Shown here: positions 44,423 to 56,100 of the stretch, in pieces
How positions within the stretch are numbered: position 1 is the stretch's first letter
Layout of the letters: each line of letters opens with the position of its first letter
From: Lentisphaerota bacterium
Lineage (GTDB): Bacteria; Verrucomicrobiota; Kiritimatiellia; CAIQIC01; Lenti-01
NCBI GenBank assembly: GCA_012514035.1
Contig: JAAZBB010000063.1
Coordinates: 1 to 64,000 of the forward strand
Length of the DNA stretch: 64,000 bases
Direction of reading: 5' to 3'
Position numbers and translations under genes: made by a program
Notes under the pieces: generated by a model
What the model was told of the DNA's origin: nothing
Seen by the model: only the letters and a program-made list of their open reading frames with translations
Databases searched by the model: none

Positions 44423-44719
44423 ATGACTCCCGGCCTCAAGCGTGCTGTGTGGCTACTCAACACCTTGGGATTCGTGCTCTACCTGGTCTGGCTGTCCACG
44501 CTGGATGCCCGGGCCACCTTGCGCTCCCAGGAGGGCATCCTCTTTTATCTGCCCTGCATCCCGTTCCTGTTCGTTTACATGCTGATGATCAACCCCAGGA
44601 CGGGCCCCAAAGGCAAGCCTTGGTGGCAGAGCGACGAAGACTACGAGCGGGAGCAGCGCGCGAAGCAAGCCGCCACCCTTCCGGCAGCCCCCGGATCCAA
44701 GCCAGGCAAGCCCTCATGA
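44423..44719 (+). CDS. Small membrane protein (98 aa)
   Basis: MTPGLKRAVWLLNTLGFVLYLVWL...; ATGA overlap with CDF gene. Confidence 0.6.
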   Translation: MTPGLKRAVWLLNTLGFVLYLVWLSTLDARATLRSQEGILFYLPCIPFLFVYMLMINPRTGPKGKPWWQSDEDYEREQRAKQAATLPAAPGSKPGKPS

Positions 44720-45597
44720 TGTCCCCCGAGCGCAAGATCACGCACCTGTCCATCTGGATCAATATCCTTCTGACAGGTCTCAAGTTTGTCGCGGGCGTGT
44801 TCGGCCGCTCCCAGGCGCTGATCGCTGACGCCATCCACTCGCTGTCCGATTTCGCCACCGACATCGCCGTCCTGGTCGGCCTGCGGTTCACGTCCAAGCC
44901 GGTGGACAAGGACCACGCCTATGGCCACGGCAAGTACGAAACCATCGTCGCCGCCGTCATCGGGGTGGCCTTGGCCTACGTGGGCGTCCGGATCGCCGGC
45001 ACGGCCATCCAGCGCATCTTCCACGCCATGCACGGAGACGCCCTGACCATGCCTTCCGCCTTCGCGTTCTGGGCGGCCGTCCTGTCCATCGTCGTCAAGG
45101 AATGGCTCTACCGCGCCACCCTCAAGGTCGCCCGGAGCACGGGCAACGCCTCGCTGGTCGCCAACGCCTGGCACCACCGCTCCGACGCGTTTTCCTCCAT
45201 CGCCACGGCGGCGGGCGTCGGCGCGGCCGTGTTTCTCGGCAACGATTGGCTCATCCTCGATCCCATCGCCGCTCTCTTCGTCAGCATCTTCCTGCTCAAG
45301 ATCGCCTGGCGGATCATCCGGGAACAGCTCGGTGAACTGACCGACCAGAGTCTCGCCCCCGAGGTCTGTGCTGAAATTCTGGCCTTGGCTCGCGGCATCC
45401 CGGGCATCGAGCAACCCCACAATCTGCGGACCCGGATGGTCGGTCGCCATCCCGTAATCGACCTGCATGTCCGCCTGCGGGCGGACCTGCCGCTGCGCGA
45501 GGCGCATGCCATTGCCACCACCCTGGAACACGCCCTTCAGCACCGCTTCGGACCGGAAACGATTGCGAATCTTCATCTGGAACCTTATTATGTTTAG
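44716..45597 (+). CDS. Cation diffusion facilitator family transporter
   Basis: SQALIADAIHSLSDFATDIAVLVGLRFTSKPVDKDHAYGHGKYE; NAWHHRSDAFSSIA. Confidence 0.95.
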   Translation: MMSPERKITHLSIWINILLTGLKFVAGVFGRSQALIADAIHSLSDFATDIAVLVGLRFTSKPVDKDHAYGHGKYETIVAAVIGVALAYVGVRIAGTAIQRIFHAMHGDALTMPSAFAFWAAVLSIVVKEWLYRATLKVARSTGNASLVANAWHHRSDAFSSIATAAGVGAAVFLGNDWLILDPIAALFVSIFLLKIAWRIIREQLGELTDQSLAPEVCAEILALARGIPGIEQPHNLRTRMVGRHPVIDLHVRLRADLPLREAHAIATTLEHALQHRFGPETIANLHLEPYYV

Positions 45598-45623
45598 ATT
45601 GGTTTCGTTTTGAAAGGCCCCCC

Positions 45624-45848
45624 ATGGAACAAGGCTCCAGAACCCTGCTGATCATCCTGTGCGCCGCGCTGCTGCTGGGCGCGCTGGTCGTCGGGTTCAA
45701 CCCGGCGTACCGCCAGGCTTTCCTGTCCATCGCCAAGGGCCGCCCCGCCGAATCGCCGATCTGGAAATCCAACAGCCAGTACTACCCGGACATCGCGCTG
45801 TCCGCCCCTGCCGCTGCCGCCCCGGAGGCCCGCCATGACGCAGAATAA
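45624..45848 (+). CDS. Small single-TM protein upstream of comEC
   Basis: 74 aa, overlaps the start of the next ORF by 14 nt. Confidence 0.5.
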   Translation: MEQGSRTLLIILCAALLLGALVVGFNPAYRQAFLSIAKGRPAESPIWKSNSQYYPDIALSAPAAAAPEARHDAE

Positions 45849-48800
45849 GCTCATTGCGGTCTGCTATTTCTTCATCATCGGCATCACCGGCGCCATGGCC
45901 TGGCCGTTGGGCCCCGCGGCGCTGTCCGGCCTGTGGTACGCCACGGCGGGGCTGGGCGCCCTGGCCGTCGGCACGCTGGTCTGGAGCCGCCGCCGGCGCG
46001 TCCCGTCCGCGGACGAAGCGCCCCATGCCGCGCCGGCGCGCATCGACGCCATCCAAGTCGGGGTCTGGATTCTCCTGCTGCTCGCGGCCTTGGTATTCGG
46101 CTACACGCGCTATCTCGCCATGATCCAATCGCCCGACCGCCTGGTTGGACAGCTCCGCATCGCGCCGCAGGGCGCGGCCTGGTCGCCCGGCGCCGGCATG
46201 TCCGGCACCTCGTTCCTGAAGGTCAAAACCCTCGCCCCCGTGGCGGAGGACATCCGCCTGCGCCTCCGGGGGCGGCTCGAAGCCCTGCAGCCCACGCGCG
46301 ACGACCAGGGCCTGCCCGTGCTCTCCGCCGATGGCCGCTGGACCTTCACCCAATTCAACGTGGACCAGCAAAGCGATGAAATCGAAATCCCCGCCGGCAC
46401 GCCGGCCGGTGCCGAGCTGCTGATCCAGCAGCCCTTCACCCATTTGGATGCGGTCGAGCTGCTCAGTCCGCCGGCCGGCGGGGCCCTGGCCGTGCTGCAA
46501 CCCGTGAACACGGTCGCGCTCTTCGCCCGCAGCGGCCGCAACGTGGTGCCGGTTTCGATCCTCGGCCGCATCACGGCCGACCCGTGGGTCTATTCGTTCA
46601 AGACGGTCCTGGCCGTCACCCCGGACTACATCCAGTACCAGCCCGACGGTCCCTATTTCGCCATCGACCGCCAAACCATCCGCGTGACCGTCAATCCCGA
46701 CATGCCCGGCTACGAACGGCTGGCCCGTTCCGCCGCCTACGGCTATGACGTTGCGCTGACCGGCGAGCTGATCGCCCCGCCCTCCGCCGCCAACGTCGGA
46801 GCCTTCGACCAGGCCCGTTACCTGCGCAACTACAACATCGGCGGCCAGATCATGCTGCGCACGCCCCTGGACGGCTCCACCGCCCTGTCCATCATCGTTC
46901 CGCAGGGCGCCGCCGAGCCTCGCGCCGGCAACAGCCTTGTCGAGTTCTCCCTGTATCTGCGCGACGAGATGGTCCGGGTGATCAAGCAGACCATGCCACA
47001 GCCCAATTCCGCCTTCCTTGGCGCCGTGACCGTCGGCCTGCGCTACGGCATGCAGAACACCGTCTCGGTCGCCTCCGACGATTATGACACCGCCGCGGTC
47101 GCCCCCATCCTCGATCTGGGCCGGGATACCGATGCGCTGATTGCCGACGAGTTCCGGGCGTCGGGCATCAACCATGTGCTGGCCGTCTCCGGCCTGCATG
47201 TCACCATCATCACCATCATGTTCATGGGCATCTTCACGCTGCTGAAGGTGTCCCGTAAAGTCTATGTCCCCTTCGTCATCTTCGCCCTCGTCATCTTCGC
47301 CATCATCACCGGCGCACGCCCCTCGACCCTGCGCGCGGTGATCATGAACTCGCTCTTCCTGCTGACCTGGGGCTACCTGGACCAGGGCGTGCGCTCTTCG
47401 GCCCTGCTGGGCGTGCCCGTCGCCGCGTTCATCATCCTGCTGCAGAATCCCGCCATGGCCGTGGATCCGTCGTTCACGCTTTCCTTCGGCGCGATTCTTT
47501 CGCTGGCCCTGCTGACCCAGCCGTTCTTCGACCTTTTCAAGAAGTTCCACGGGAATAATTTCATCGCTTTGGTCCTGATGGTGGCCGTTCTCACCTTGGC
47601 CTTTGCCGCCCACTGGCTGCTAGTGGTCACCGTGCGCTTCTGGCTCGCCTACGCCCTGCTGGGCATCGCCCTGTTCGGGCTGGCCCGCTTTCTGGACCGC
47701 CGCAACATCCATCCCATCGGCCACTATGGCTTCGCGGACATCCATCCCGGCGTGGCCGGTTTCATCGCCGCCCAGTTTGGGATGCAGATCGGCATGATGA
47801 TCCCACTGTCGGCCTACTATTTCTACCGCTGGCCGGTCGCCGGCGCCTACGCCAACCTGCTGGCCATTCCCCTGGTCGGCGTCGTGCTGCAGCTCTCGAT
47901 GCTGGCCGGCCTCATCGGGCTGGTGCCCGGCATCGGCATCTACCTGGCGCTGCTGCTCAATGCCGCCAACTGGATTTTCTCCACGATGTTCCTGCTCATC
48001 GGCCATTACTTTTCGCGCTGGTTCCTGTATCCCTTCGTCGCCCGGCCGACCTTGCGCTGGATGTTCGTCTACTATGCCGGCGTCTGTCTCTTCGTCTGGT
48101 GGCGGCCCATCTGGTTCCGCCTTGTCCGGCCGCGCTGGCAGAAAGCCTCCACGGCCGGCCGCCTCGTGGCAAGCGCCGGGATCGCCCTGCTCATTGCCGC
48201 GCTTGTGCTGTCCCTACAAAGCCAGAAGAAAGCCCTGCGGCCCGCCGGCGAACTGGCGGTCACCATCCTCTCCGTCGGCTACGGCTCCGCCGTCCTGGTC
48301 GAGGCCCCCGACGGCCGGGCCATCCTGATCGACGCCGCGTTTGTCCAAACCGATCGCGGCCGCCGCAACGATGCGGAACGCACCATTCTGCCCCATCTCT
48401 GCGCCAAGCAGATCAAGCATCTCGATGCCCTGATCCTGACCTCGCCGGCGCCCGAACGCACCGCCGGCGCCGCGACTATCCTCCAATACCTCGACGTGGA
48501 TGAGCTCCTGCTTCCCGCCGCCGCCCGTTCCGTCCTGGAAGGCGGCGCAACCGCCCGCCTCCTCGACGAGCGTTCGCCCCGCCGCCTCAAACACCGTTTG
48601 TCCGCCACCACCATCGAATCGCGTTCGCCGGTCGCCGGCGAGCGTTTGTTCGAGACCATCTGCGATGGCCAGCCCTTCCATGTCGAAGTCCTCGGCCCGG
48701 CCCCCGGGAATGATGCTGCCCCGCTTGTCCTGCGCATGGTCTACGGCAACTTTGCCATGCTCCTCCCCTCCGATCTGACCTTTGACCAGCAGCAGGCCTT

Positions 48801-49206
48801 GATCAAGTCGGTTCCCGCGGAACAGTTGCGCGCCAATGTGGCCATCGCCCCCGGCCACGGCACCACCGGCCTCGCCGACATCACCATCGGCATCCCCGAC
48901 GACATGGACCAGCGACTGGCCGAAACCACCGGCGGCCTGCTGAAGGCCATCGCTCCCGACACGGTCGTCTTCGAGTTCGGCAATCCCCGCCCCGTTGTAG
49001 GCATGAAATACAAGTCGGCGGTCAAGCTGCATGGCGCCTCGCGGCGCGCCGCCGAAGATGCCTTGCCGCAGGCCAGGATCTACGCCACCGACACGGATGG
49101 TGCCGTCACCATCCGCTCCGACGGCGTCGGGTACGAACTCCATGCCCGGTACGATGCCGATGTCGGCCTCGCCGACGCCCCCACCTCCCTCGAAATCGGC
49201 TGGTAA
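45835..49206 (+). CDS. comEC: ComEC/Rec2-family DNA internalisation protein
   Basis: HVLAVSGLHVTIITIMFMGIF, ITGARPSTLRAVIM, DPSFTLSFGAILSLAL; C-terminal metallo-beta-lactamase-like region. Confidence 0.9.
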   Translation: MTQNKLIAVCYFFIIGITGAMAWPLGPAALSGLWYATAGLGALAVGTLVWSRRRRVPSADEAPHAAPARIDAIQVGVWILLLLAALVFGYTRYLAMIQSPDRLVGQLRIAPQGAAWSPGAGMSGTSFLKVKTLAPVAEDIRLRLRGRLEALQPTRDDQGLPVLSADGRWTFTQFNVDQQSDEIEIPAGTPAGAELLIQQPFTHLDAVELLSPPAGGALAVLQPVNTVALFARSGRNVVPVSILGRITADPWVYSFKTVLAVTPDYIQYQPDGPYFAIDRQTIRVTVNPDMPGYERLARSAAYGYDVALTGELIAPPSAANVGAFDQARYLRNYNIGGQIMLRTPLDGSTALSIIVPQGAAEPRAGNSLVEFSLYLRDEMVRVIKQTMPQPNSAFLGAVTVGLRYGMQNTVSVASDDYDTAAVAPILDLGRDTDALIADEFRASGINHVLAVSGLHVTIITIMFMGIFTLLKVSRKVYVPFVIFALVIFAIITGARPSTLRAVIMNSLFLLTWGYLDQGVRSSALLGVPVAAFIILLQNPAMAVDPSFTLSFGAILSLALLTQPFFDLFKKFHGNNFIALVLMVAVLTLAFAAHWLLVVTVRFWLAYALLGIALFGLARFLDRRNIHPIGHYGFADIHPGVAGFIAAQFGMQIGMMIPLSAYYFYRWPVAGAYANLLAIPLVGVVLQLSMLAGLIGLVPGIGIYLALLLNAANWIFSTMFLLIGHYFSRWFLYPFVARPTLRWMFVYYAGVCLFVWWRPIWFRLVRPRWQKASTAGRLVASAGIALLIAALVLSLQSQKKALRPAGELAVTILSVGYGSAVLVEAPDGRAILIDAAFVQTDRGRRNDAERTILPHLCAKQIKHLDALILTSPAPERTAGAATILQYLDVDELLLPAAARSVLEGGATARLLDERSPRRLKHRLSATTIESRSPVAGERLFETICDGQPFHVEVLGPAPGNDAAPLVLRMVYGNFAMLLPSDLTFDQQQALIKSVPAEQLRANVAIAPGHGTTGLADITIGIPDDMDQRLAETTGGLLKAIAPDTVVFEFGNPRPVVGMKYKSAVKLHGASRRAAEDALPQARIYATDTDGAVTIRSDGVGYELHARYDADVGLADAPTSLEIGW

Positions 49207-49327
49207 TTCCCGCCCGCGGCCTTTCCTGCATCAGCTCTGACACATCCAATCTCAGATGCGCCTCTTCTGCTCCACACTCCGCGCGGAGATTGGATATTCC
49301 GGCGCGGGCCTGCTATAAGAACCGTGC

Positions 49328-50032
49328 ATGAAGCTGCGGATCGCCAAATTTCTGGCGGGGCTGCTGCTGCTGCCTTTGTGCGCGGCACTGGCAATGACCT
49401 TATGGCGGGCCATGGTCATCCTGGCGCAATCCCCCGCCCGCCGACCGATGCTGCCGGCATTTGCCTGCATCTCCGGCATCGTCATCTGGGCCATCATCTG
49501 GCTGTTGCTGCCGCCGCTGACCCGCACCTATGTCCTCGGTCATGAGTTGACGCATGCCCTTTGGTCCATGCTTCTGGGCGGCAAAGCCTCAGACCTGAAA
49601 GTCACCGACCGGGGGGGCAGCGTGCGCGTCACCCGCAGCAATGCCTGGGTCACCCTGTCTCCGTATTTTTTCCCCCTCTACACCGTTGGGGTGGCTCTGG
49701 CCTGGATCTTCAGCGTGTGGTTGTTCCCCGCCATCCGGCCCTATGCCCCGGTCTTCCTGTTCTGGATCGGCCTGACCTGGTCATTCCATCTGACCTTCAC
49801 GGTGCGCTTCCTGGCCTACAATCAGCCCGACATCCGCGAGCATGGGCGGCTGTTCTCCTATGCGCTGATCGCCGCACTCAACCTGCTCTCAGTCGCGGCG
49901 GCCCTGACCGCCATCAGTCCCTGGACATTTCCGGAAGCGACCGCTGACCTGCTTGGCAACCTGCGGCGGCTGGGGACCGCCACCCATGTCTTCTACGAAT
50001 GGATGCTGACGCGGCTGCCGGCTTTTTCGTGA
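49328..50032 (+). CDS. Membrane M50-like zinc metallopeptidase family protein
   Basis: GHELTHALWSMLLGGKASDLKV in a multi-TM protein. Confidence 0.65.
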   Translation: MKLRIAKFLAGLLLLPLCAALAMTLWRAMVILAQSPARRPMLPAFACISGIVIWAIIWLLLPPLTRTYVLGHELTHALWSMLLGGKASDLKVTDRGGSVRVTRSNAWVTLSPYFFPLYTVGVALAWIFSVWLFPAIRPYAPVFLFWIGLTWSFHLTFTVRFLAYNQPDIREHGRLFSYALIAALNLLSVAAALTAISPWTFPEATADLLGNLRRLGTATHVFYEWMLTRLPAFS

Positions 50033-50117
50033 ACCGCTCCGCCTCGCGGAAATGAAGTCCGCCCCGAGGGCGGGCCGGCTCCATTCTGAATCCTGACTTC
50101 TGAATCATGAATTCTTC

Positions 50118-53100
50118 TTATTGCCCCATCCAGCGCGTGGGCGGCTGGTAGAAGTTGGTCGGGTGGTAGGTCCAGATCCAATGATTGCCCAGGCCGCCAT
50201 TCACGGAAATGATGATCAGGATGTCGTTGGGCTTGAAGAACGGCCCGTTCACCGGGAGTTGACTTCCGACAAAGCGCCATGTCCCGGTGGAATCGCAGAA
50301 AATCTTGGTGCTGCCGCGCACTCCTTTGGTGGAGGTGTCCACCGTGTAGATCTGATCGCCGTAGGACGGCGCGCTGCCCGCCGGGGTCTTAACGAAGCCC
50401 GATGCAATCAGGTTGAGGTTGCTCGGATGCGTCGAGACCGGCAGGTTCAGCGCCACCAGATTGTAGACCGGCTGGTTGGTGCGGCCGGAGATCATTCCCG
50501 TATATATGATGTTGGTGAAGCTGCCGTCTTCGGCCGGACCGTTGGTCGGAACCTTCAGAATGGAATGCCAGACCATGGCGGGAATTGAAACACCCGGCTG
50601 GCTCTCGTCGGAGGCGGTGGTGGTGGCATAGCCCCGGCCCACCAGGTTGGTCGGCAGCGTGATCGAGAACCCCCGCTGGAAGAAATCGGGCGACTGCTCG
50701 ACGTGTGTTACGGGCGTGTACGGGTTCGTGACATTGTACCAATTGCCGTCGAGGCCGAAGAAATAGGAATCGGTCGCCACCGCTTTGATGCCCGACGCAT
50801 AGAATTCGATCTTGGTCGAGCCCGCCGCGGCGCTTTCGCCGGCCGGCCAGATGTTCGTATCGGTCCCGAACACGCCGGAGAAGGTGTTGGTGAAAGGCTG
50901 TCCATGCAAGCCCACGTAGTTGAATCCTTCGGAAATGATGAGGTTGTGCAGGGCGTACACGTCCTCGCTGGCCAGTGGCCGCTGCGGCAGACCGCTCAGG
51001 ACGTTGGTTCGTTGCCAGCGGTCCTTGTAGGACGCGCGATAGAATCGCATTTGACCGCGGTCGCCCGAGAGACCGACATCCTGTCCCGGCGCATCCGTGA
51101 ACCAGTTGGTCTGGATCGTGCCAACCTTGCTCCACGTCCAGTTGGTGTTATCCTGGAAGGAAGCGGCGTCTTTGTAGATCAGGTCGTACTCCTTGGTGAC
51201 GCTCGTGTACTGTCCGTACGCGTTGGTCTGTCCCGCCGCAATCCAGTACAGTGCCGCCCCGCTCTTGTCACCGGTCCGCAGGTTGTTGTTCGTCGGGAAG
51301 GCGCTTTCGATCATGCTCCGCGCCTTGAGCACGCCCTGGGTCACCGCGAACCGGATGGTGTTGTTCGTGGCCCAGCTGGTCACTCCGGCCGGACCTTCGT
51401 TCCCGGCCCGGTCCAGGCCGACCACGATCACGGCGTAATCCTGGTCGTAGTCCAGATCATAGAGGCGGATTCCGCCCTGGTAGGAATTGGTCAGGTCGAG
51501 ATAGTCGGCGCCGGAGGCGGAGGGATCGGTGATCGCGTTCGTCGCGGTGACGCTGGTCCAGGACTGATAGGCCCCGGTGGCAATGAAGTTCGTGAAGATG
51601 AACTTGTCAGCCGGACTCTTGAGATAGTCGTCGAGAGGCACCTTGTTGATGTCAAAGGCTCCGTAATAGATCTTGTAGCTCTTCCACGGCGAGAACAGGT
51701 CCTGGCCCGCGAGAGGATTGGGATGGTTCGGATCGTTCCGGTCGTCAGGCCCGACATCGCCCGAGTCCCATTCCAGGTCGAACTGCGTGGTAGGATCGTC
51801 TACGCCTTCGGTGGAAGCGGTCACGTCCGGAACTTCGGTCGGCGGGGTGATGTCGTAGGCAATTCCGAAGGCGGGGATGTAGGCATCGTCCGGGACGCTG
51901 CTGGCCAGGCGGTCGCCCGGCCGATTGTTGTCCCGATCCACCGCGAACAGATAGTTGGTGGTCAGGCCCTGCTCGGTCGCCGTGAAAACCGCCGTGACTT
52001 CATTGATGGGCGAGCCATCCTCCAGCAGCTCAATTTGAATCCGGATGTCATCCCAGTAGGTTCCGGCCGCGGAAGACAATTCCACCTCGATTTGATCCAC
52101 CGCGGAATCCAGGGCGGTTGCGGCGGAGAGGCCGTTCGACCACCCCCCGGCCGCGCCGGCGATTTCAACGTGGAAGGTGGCGCCCGAAACAGGATCTCCA
52201 TTGGCGTCGAGCCCTGTGACCGTGAGAGTGCCGGTGCCCGCGCCGCGATACTGCGCGCCAAGAACCGTCACGCGCGGCACCCAATGGTAGTCGTTGCATA
52301 GCGAAACCGTCTGGACGACGGTGGCCCCGGTCATCTTGAGCGAATTCGTGCCTTCAAAGGATTGTTCCGCCGTCACGACCGCGCCGGACAACGTCCAATC
52401 GGTCGCACCGAGTTCGAAACCATAATTGGCCAGGGCGCCCTCCGCCGGCACGGCCAGCGGAATGCCCAGATCCGGTCCGATGCCGCTCGTGGAAGTCGCG
52501 GTGCGGTGCTCGCCCACGCCGGTCACCTCCAGGTCGTCGGCGGCCTTGACCCCGTCCGCCGCGGGCTGGAAAGAAACGCGGAATTCGGGGGTATTGGTCC
52601 AGGCGGCCGTGTACCGGTCCAGCGGACCGGTGAATTCCGCTCCGTTGACGGTCACATTGGTCGGCTGACTGGGTTTGACGGTATCGTTATCGAATACCTG
52701 CAGCGTTCCCAGGGCGACATCCAGGCGGGCGCGCTGGTCCCCCCCCCGATTGTCATCCGCATCATAGAGGCTGGCGGTCATCAGGTGATCTTCCCAGACG
52801 GCCGGATACGGCAGCCAATCGCCCACCTCGGCGTAGGAGAAAGAACTGAACGCCCAGGTGCTGGTGGGGAACTGCGCCGCGATGCGGGTTGACTCCAGCC
52901 CCGAGCTCAGGTCGCTGCGATAGTTTGCCGTGTTGTTCGCCGCGACGGCGCCGATGGTCAGCGAACTGTTGGTGATGTCATAACCGCCGTTGACGGATTC
53001 CTGCGTCAGGGCGGTGCCGCGCTGGACGCCCTTGATGGTGCGCCCTTGCCCGCCGCCGCCGGTGTCGTAGAGCGGCAGCACCACGCTCAAGGGCGCAGCC

Positions 53101-56100
53101 GCGGTCACCTTGGCCAACTGGCTGTCATATACCCGGTTGGTCAAACTAGCCAGTTGCGCGGGTGAATTGGTGTCCGCCAGAACGGTGTCCCCGTTGATCA
53201 GCAGGTTGCTGCGGGTTGCAGCCCCCGGCAGACCCAGATAGATCCGGGGAATCGCCCAGTTGGAACGGGCCGGGCTCCAACTGCTCTGGATGTTGGGCTG
53301 GCCAACGTCATTGTCGATGAACGTCACATAGCCAATCCGGACGTTGCTCAGCTCCAGATTGTCAATATTGATCCCGGTCCCGTCTTGGCGGTCATCGTCC
53401 TTGTCCCAGACCGAAACGATTCGGAATTCGTTGATCACGCCTTCGTAATCGTTGAACAGCGCGGCGGCCTGCCCCAGGGAAAAAGTCCATTCCAGCGCGG
53501 CATCGGGCCGATTGGTCGTGTTGGCGGCCAGATCCTTGCCCGTCAGCCAGCCGTTGGTCGAAATCAGGTCGGCCAGGGCGTTCGAGAAGGACAAGGCCGG
53601 CACCGTCCAGCCGCTGAAGTCATACAGGTTGACCCGGGCCGTGATGGAAGTTGCCGCGGCCGCCTGCAACTGCTCATCGTTGATCCGGTATTCCCGGTTG
53701 TTGCCGCTCGATACCGCCTTGGTAATGACCCCATTGACGAAAATGCCCAGCGGGCCGCCGTAGAGATAGCCGCGCACCGGCCGGGCCGTGTCCTCGTCAT
53801 AGAGAGTGGCCGTGGTGACATTGGTGGCCGTGCGTGAATCCCCCTCGCGATCCACGTCATAGTCATCCACCCAATAGCGCGCCTGGTAAACCAGCGCCCC
53901 GCCGCCGGAGCCCAGCACGATCTGTTTCTTGTCGGCCGCGGGCGCCGTGTTCGAGATGATGGTCGCCGTGGTGGCCCCGCCATTGACAGCGAGCCCGTTG
54001 GTCAGGAAGGCGTTCGTCACCGGCACGCTTCCTGAGGACACATTCCAGAAGTCCACCCGCGGCGCCCGGCCCGTGTTGGTCACGGCATACAGCCCGCTGT
54101 GGCTGTCGTGGGCCGACAGCGCGAAGGTGACCGTGCCGCGCGCCAGATCCTGGTCCGTCACCTGCGTGCCGCCTTCGGGCCCGAGGATGTAGCCCGAAAC
54201 CGTCAGGTTGTCGATGTACCAGTTGGCGTTCTGTTCCGATACCAGGTGGTTCGTGTCGGCGACGCGCGCCAGCAGTTTGAACAGGACGGTGTCCGTTGCC
54301 GCCGCGGTCATCGCCACACTCACGCCCGAGGAGATCACCAGGTAGTTGTTCCAGTTGGTGCCCATCAGGTTTTCCGGATCGTACAGGTCGATGGTGTTCG
54401 TGGCCCAGAGAGTTTCGGACCCGCCTGGCATGGTGCCGTACAATTCGACCAGGTCCGGGCCGTTGGCGCTGCTGACCCGAGTCTCGAAGCTGATGGATTC
54501 CGCCTTGAAGCTCCGGCCCGCCGCCGGCGTCAGGGTGAACGTGAGATAGCGGTTGGTGGCCGTCTTGTAGAACTGAGCGTTCATGAAAAGGTTGGAGGTC
54601 CCCTGCAACGTGGTGCCGGGCGGGCCGTTCACGATGTTGCCGGCGGTCATGTTGGCCGCCACGGCCGCAGGACTCAAGTCCGCCGCGCCGCTCGGGAAAG
54701 TCCATTCCACCAGGTTGGTCAGCACGTACTCCCGGGCCAGGCCGGTGCCGGTCACGGTCAGGTTGGTGAGCACCGGATTGGTGGAATCGTCGTCAAAGAC
54801 CCGCAGACGGCCGAAGGTCGTAAGCGCCGACGCCTGGTCATCGTCGCGGTCGTTGTCCACATCGAACAGGTTCAACTGAATGAAGTTGGTGTGGCCAACC
54901 GGGCCGGCCGGGTCGGCGGCGCCCCACAGAGCGGTAATGTCAGCATCGGCCAGCGGAGAGAAGGACCAGGTCAGCAGGGTATGGGCATCGGTGGTGTCGT
55001 TGGTTTGGCTGGCGGCGGCATTGAAACCCGCCCAATTTGTTTTCCAGCCCGCGACCACGAAGGAAGTGTTGGTCAGGGTCCGGCCCTCAGTGACATATGT
55101 TTCGCTGTTACCGGCGGCTACTCCCTTGTAGTATTCGTCATAGGCGTTGAAGTTGAACCAGAGCGCGCGGCCAGTCAGGTCGCCATCAGACACCTCATAG
55201 AGCACATCCTGGCCTTCCCCCACGACGTAGTTCAGGCGACCGGCGGCATTGGAGACCACCAGCGATACATTCGTGCCGCTGTTCTCCAGGCCCAGGTTGG
55301 TGGTGGCGACCGGTGCCCGGATGTCATCGTCCGTCACGCGGATCTGGATCAGGAAGTTCGTCGTGATGTTCCGCACCGTGTTGGGACCGTCCTGGCACCA
55401 GCCGCTGTAATACGGCTCCGCCGAAGAGGAACTGACGAAGCTGTTCCAACTGCCGTATTCCGACCAGCTGCCGCCGGAGGAATAGGCATCCTCAGCGCTG
55501 AGCGTAAGATAGTACTCGATCGTTGGATCGTAGTTGGTCACGTTGAACGCCGCGCGAACGTAATTGGTCATGATGACATCGGAGTTGCCGGCAGCCAAGG
55601 TATTGGAGGCGTGGAAGGGCTTGTCCACGCCCCACAGGTCGTTGGTCGTGCCGGTGACCGTGTCAATTTCAATCAAGTCCCAGTTCGGCGATACTCGCCC
55701 ATCCGTGCTGATGATGTTGTAGGCAAAGCCGCCGGGCCCGTTGGGCGGAGAATCCGCATCCTTCATCTGGTTGGTCGCGTAAACACCGCTGGCATCGTCC
55801 CAGCGGATCACGAAGCCAAAGATGTTGTTCGTGTCGCGGATCTCGCTGTCCAGCACATCCTGAATGTAGCCGTAGCGGGCGATGCGCTGGTCATAGTCAC
55901 CGGCCAGATAGCCGACCACGTTCGTGCCGATGTAGACCAGAGTAGGCTGCGGCCCGTCCGCATCCAGCTTGCCGACCACCCGGAACCAGCGGGTCGTGGC
56001 CGCTGACAACTCGCCGGCCGTGTCGCGCGCCCGCACCCGCCACCAGTAATACTCGGCCGAGGTCGAAAGGGTATAGTTCGTGGTGTTGGCGTCCAGGTTG

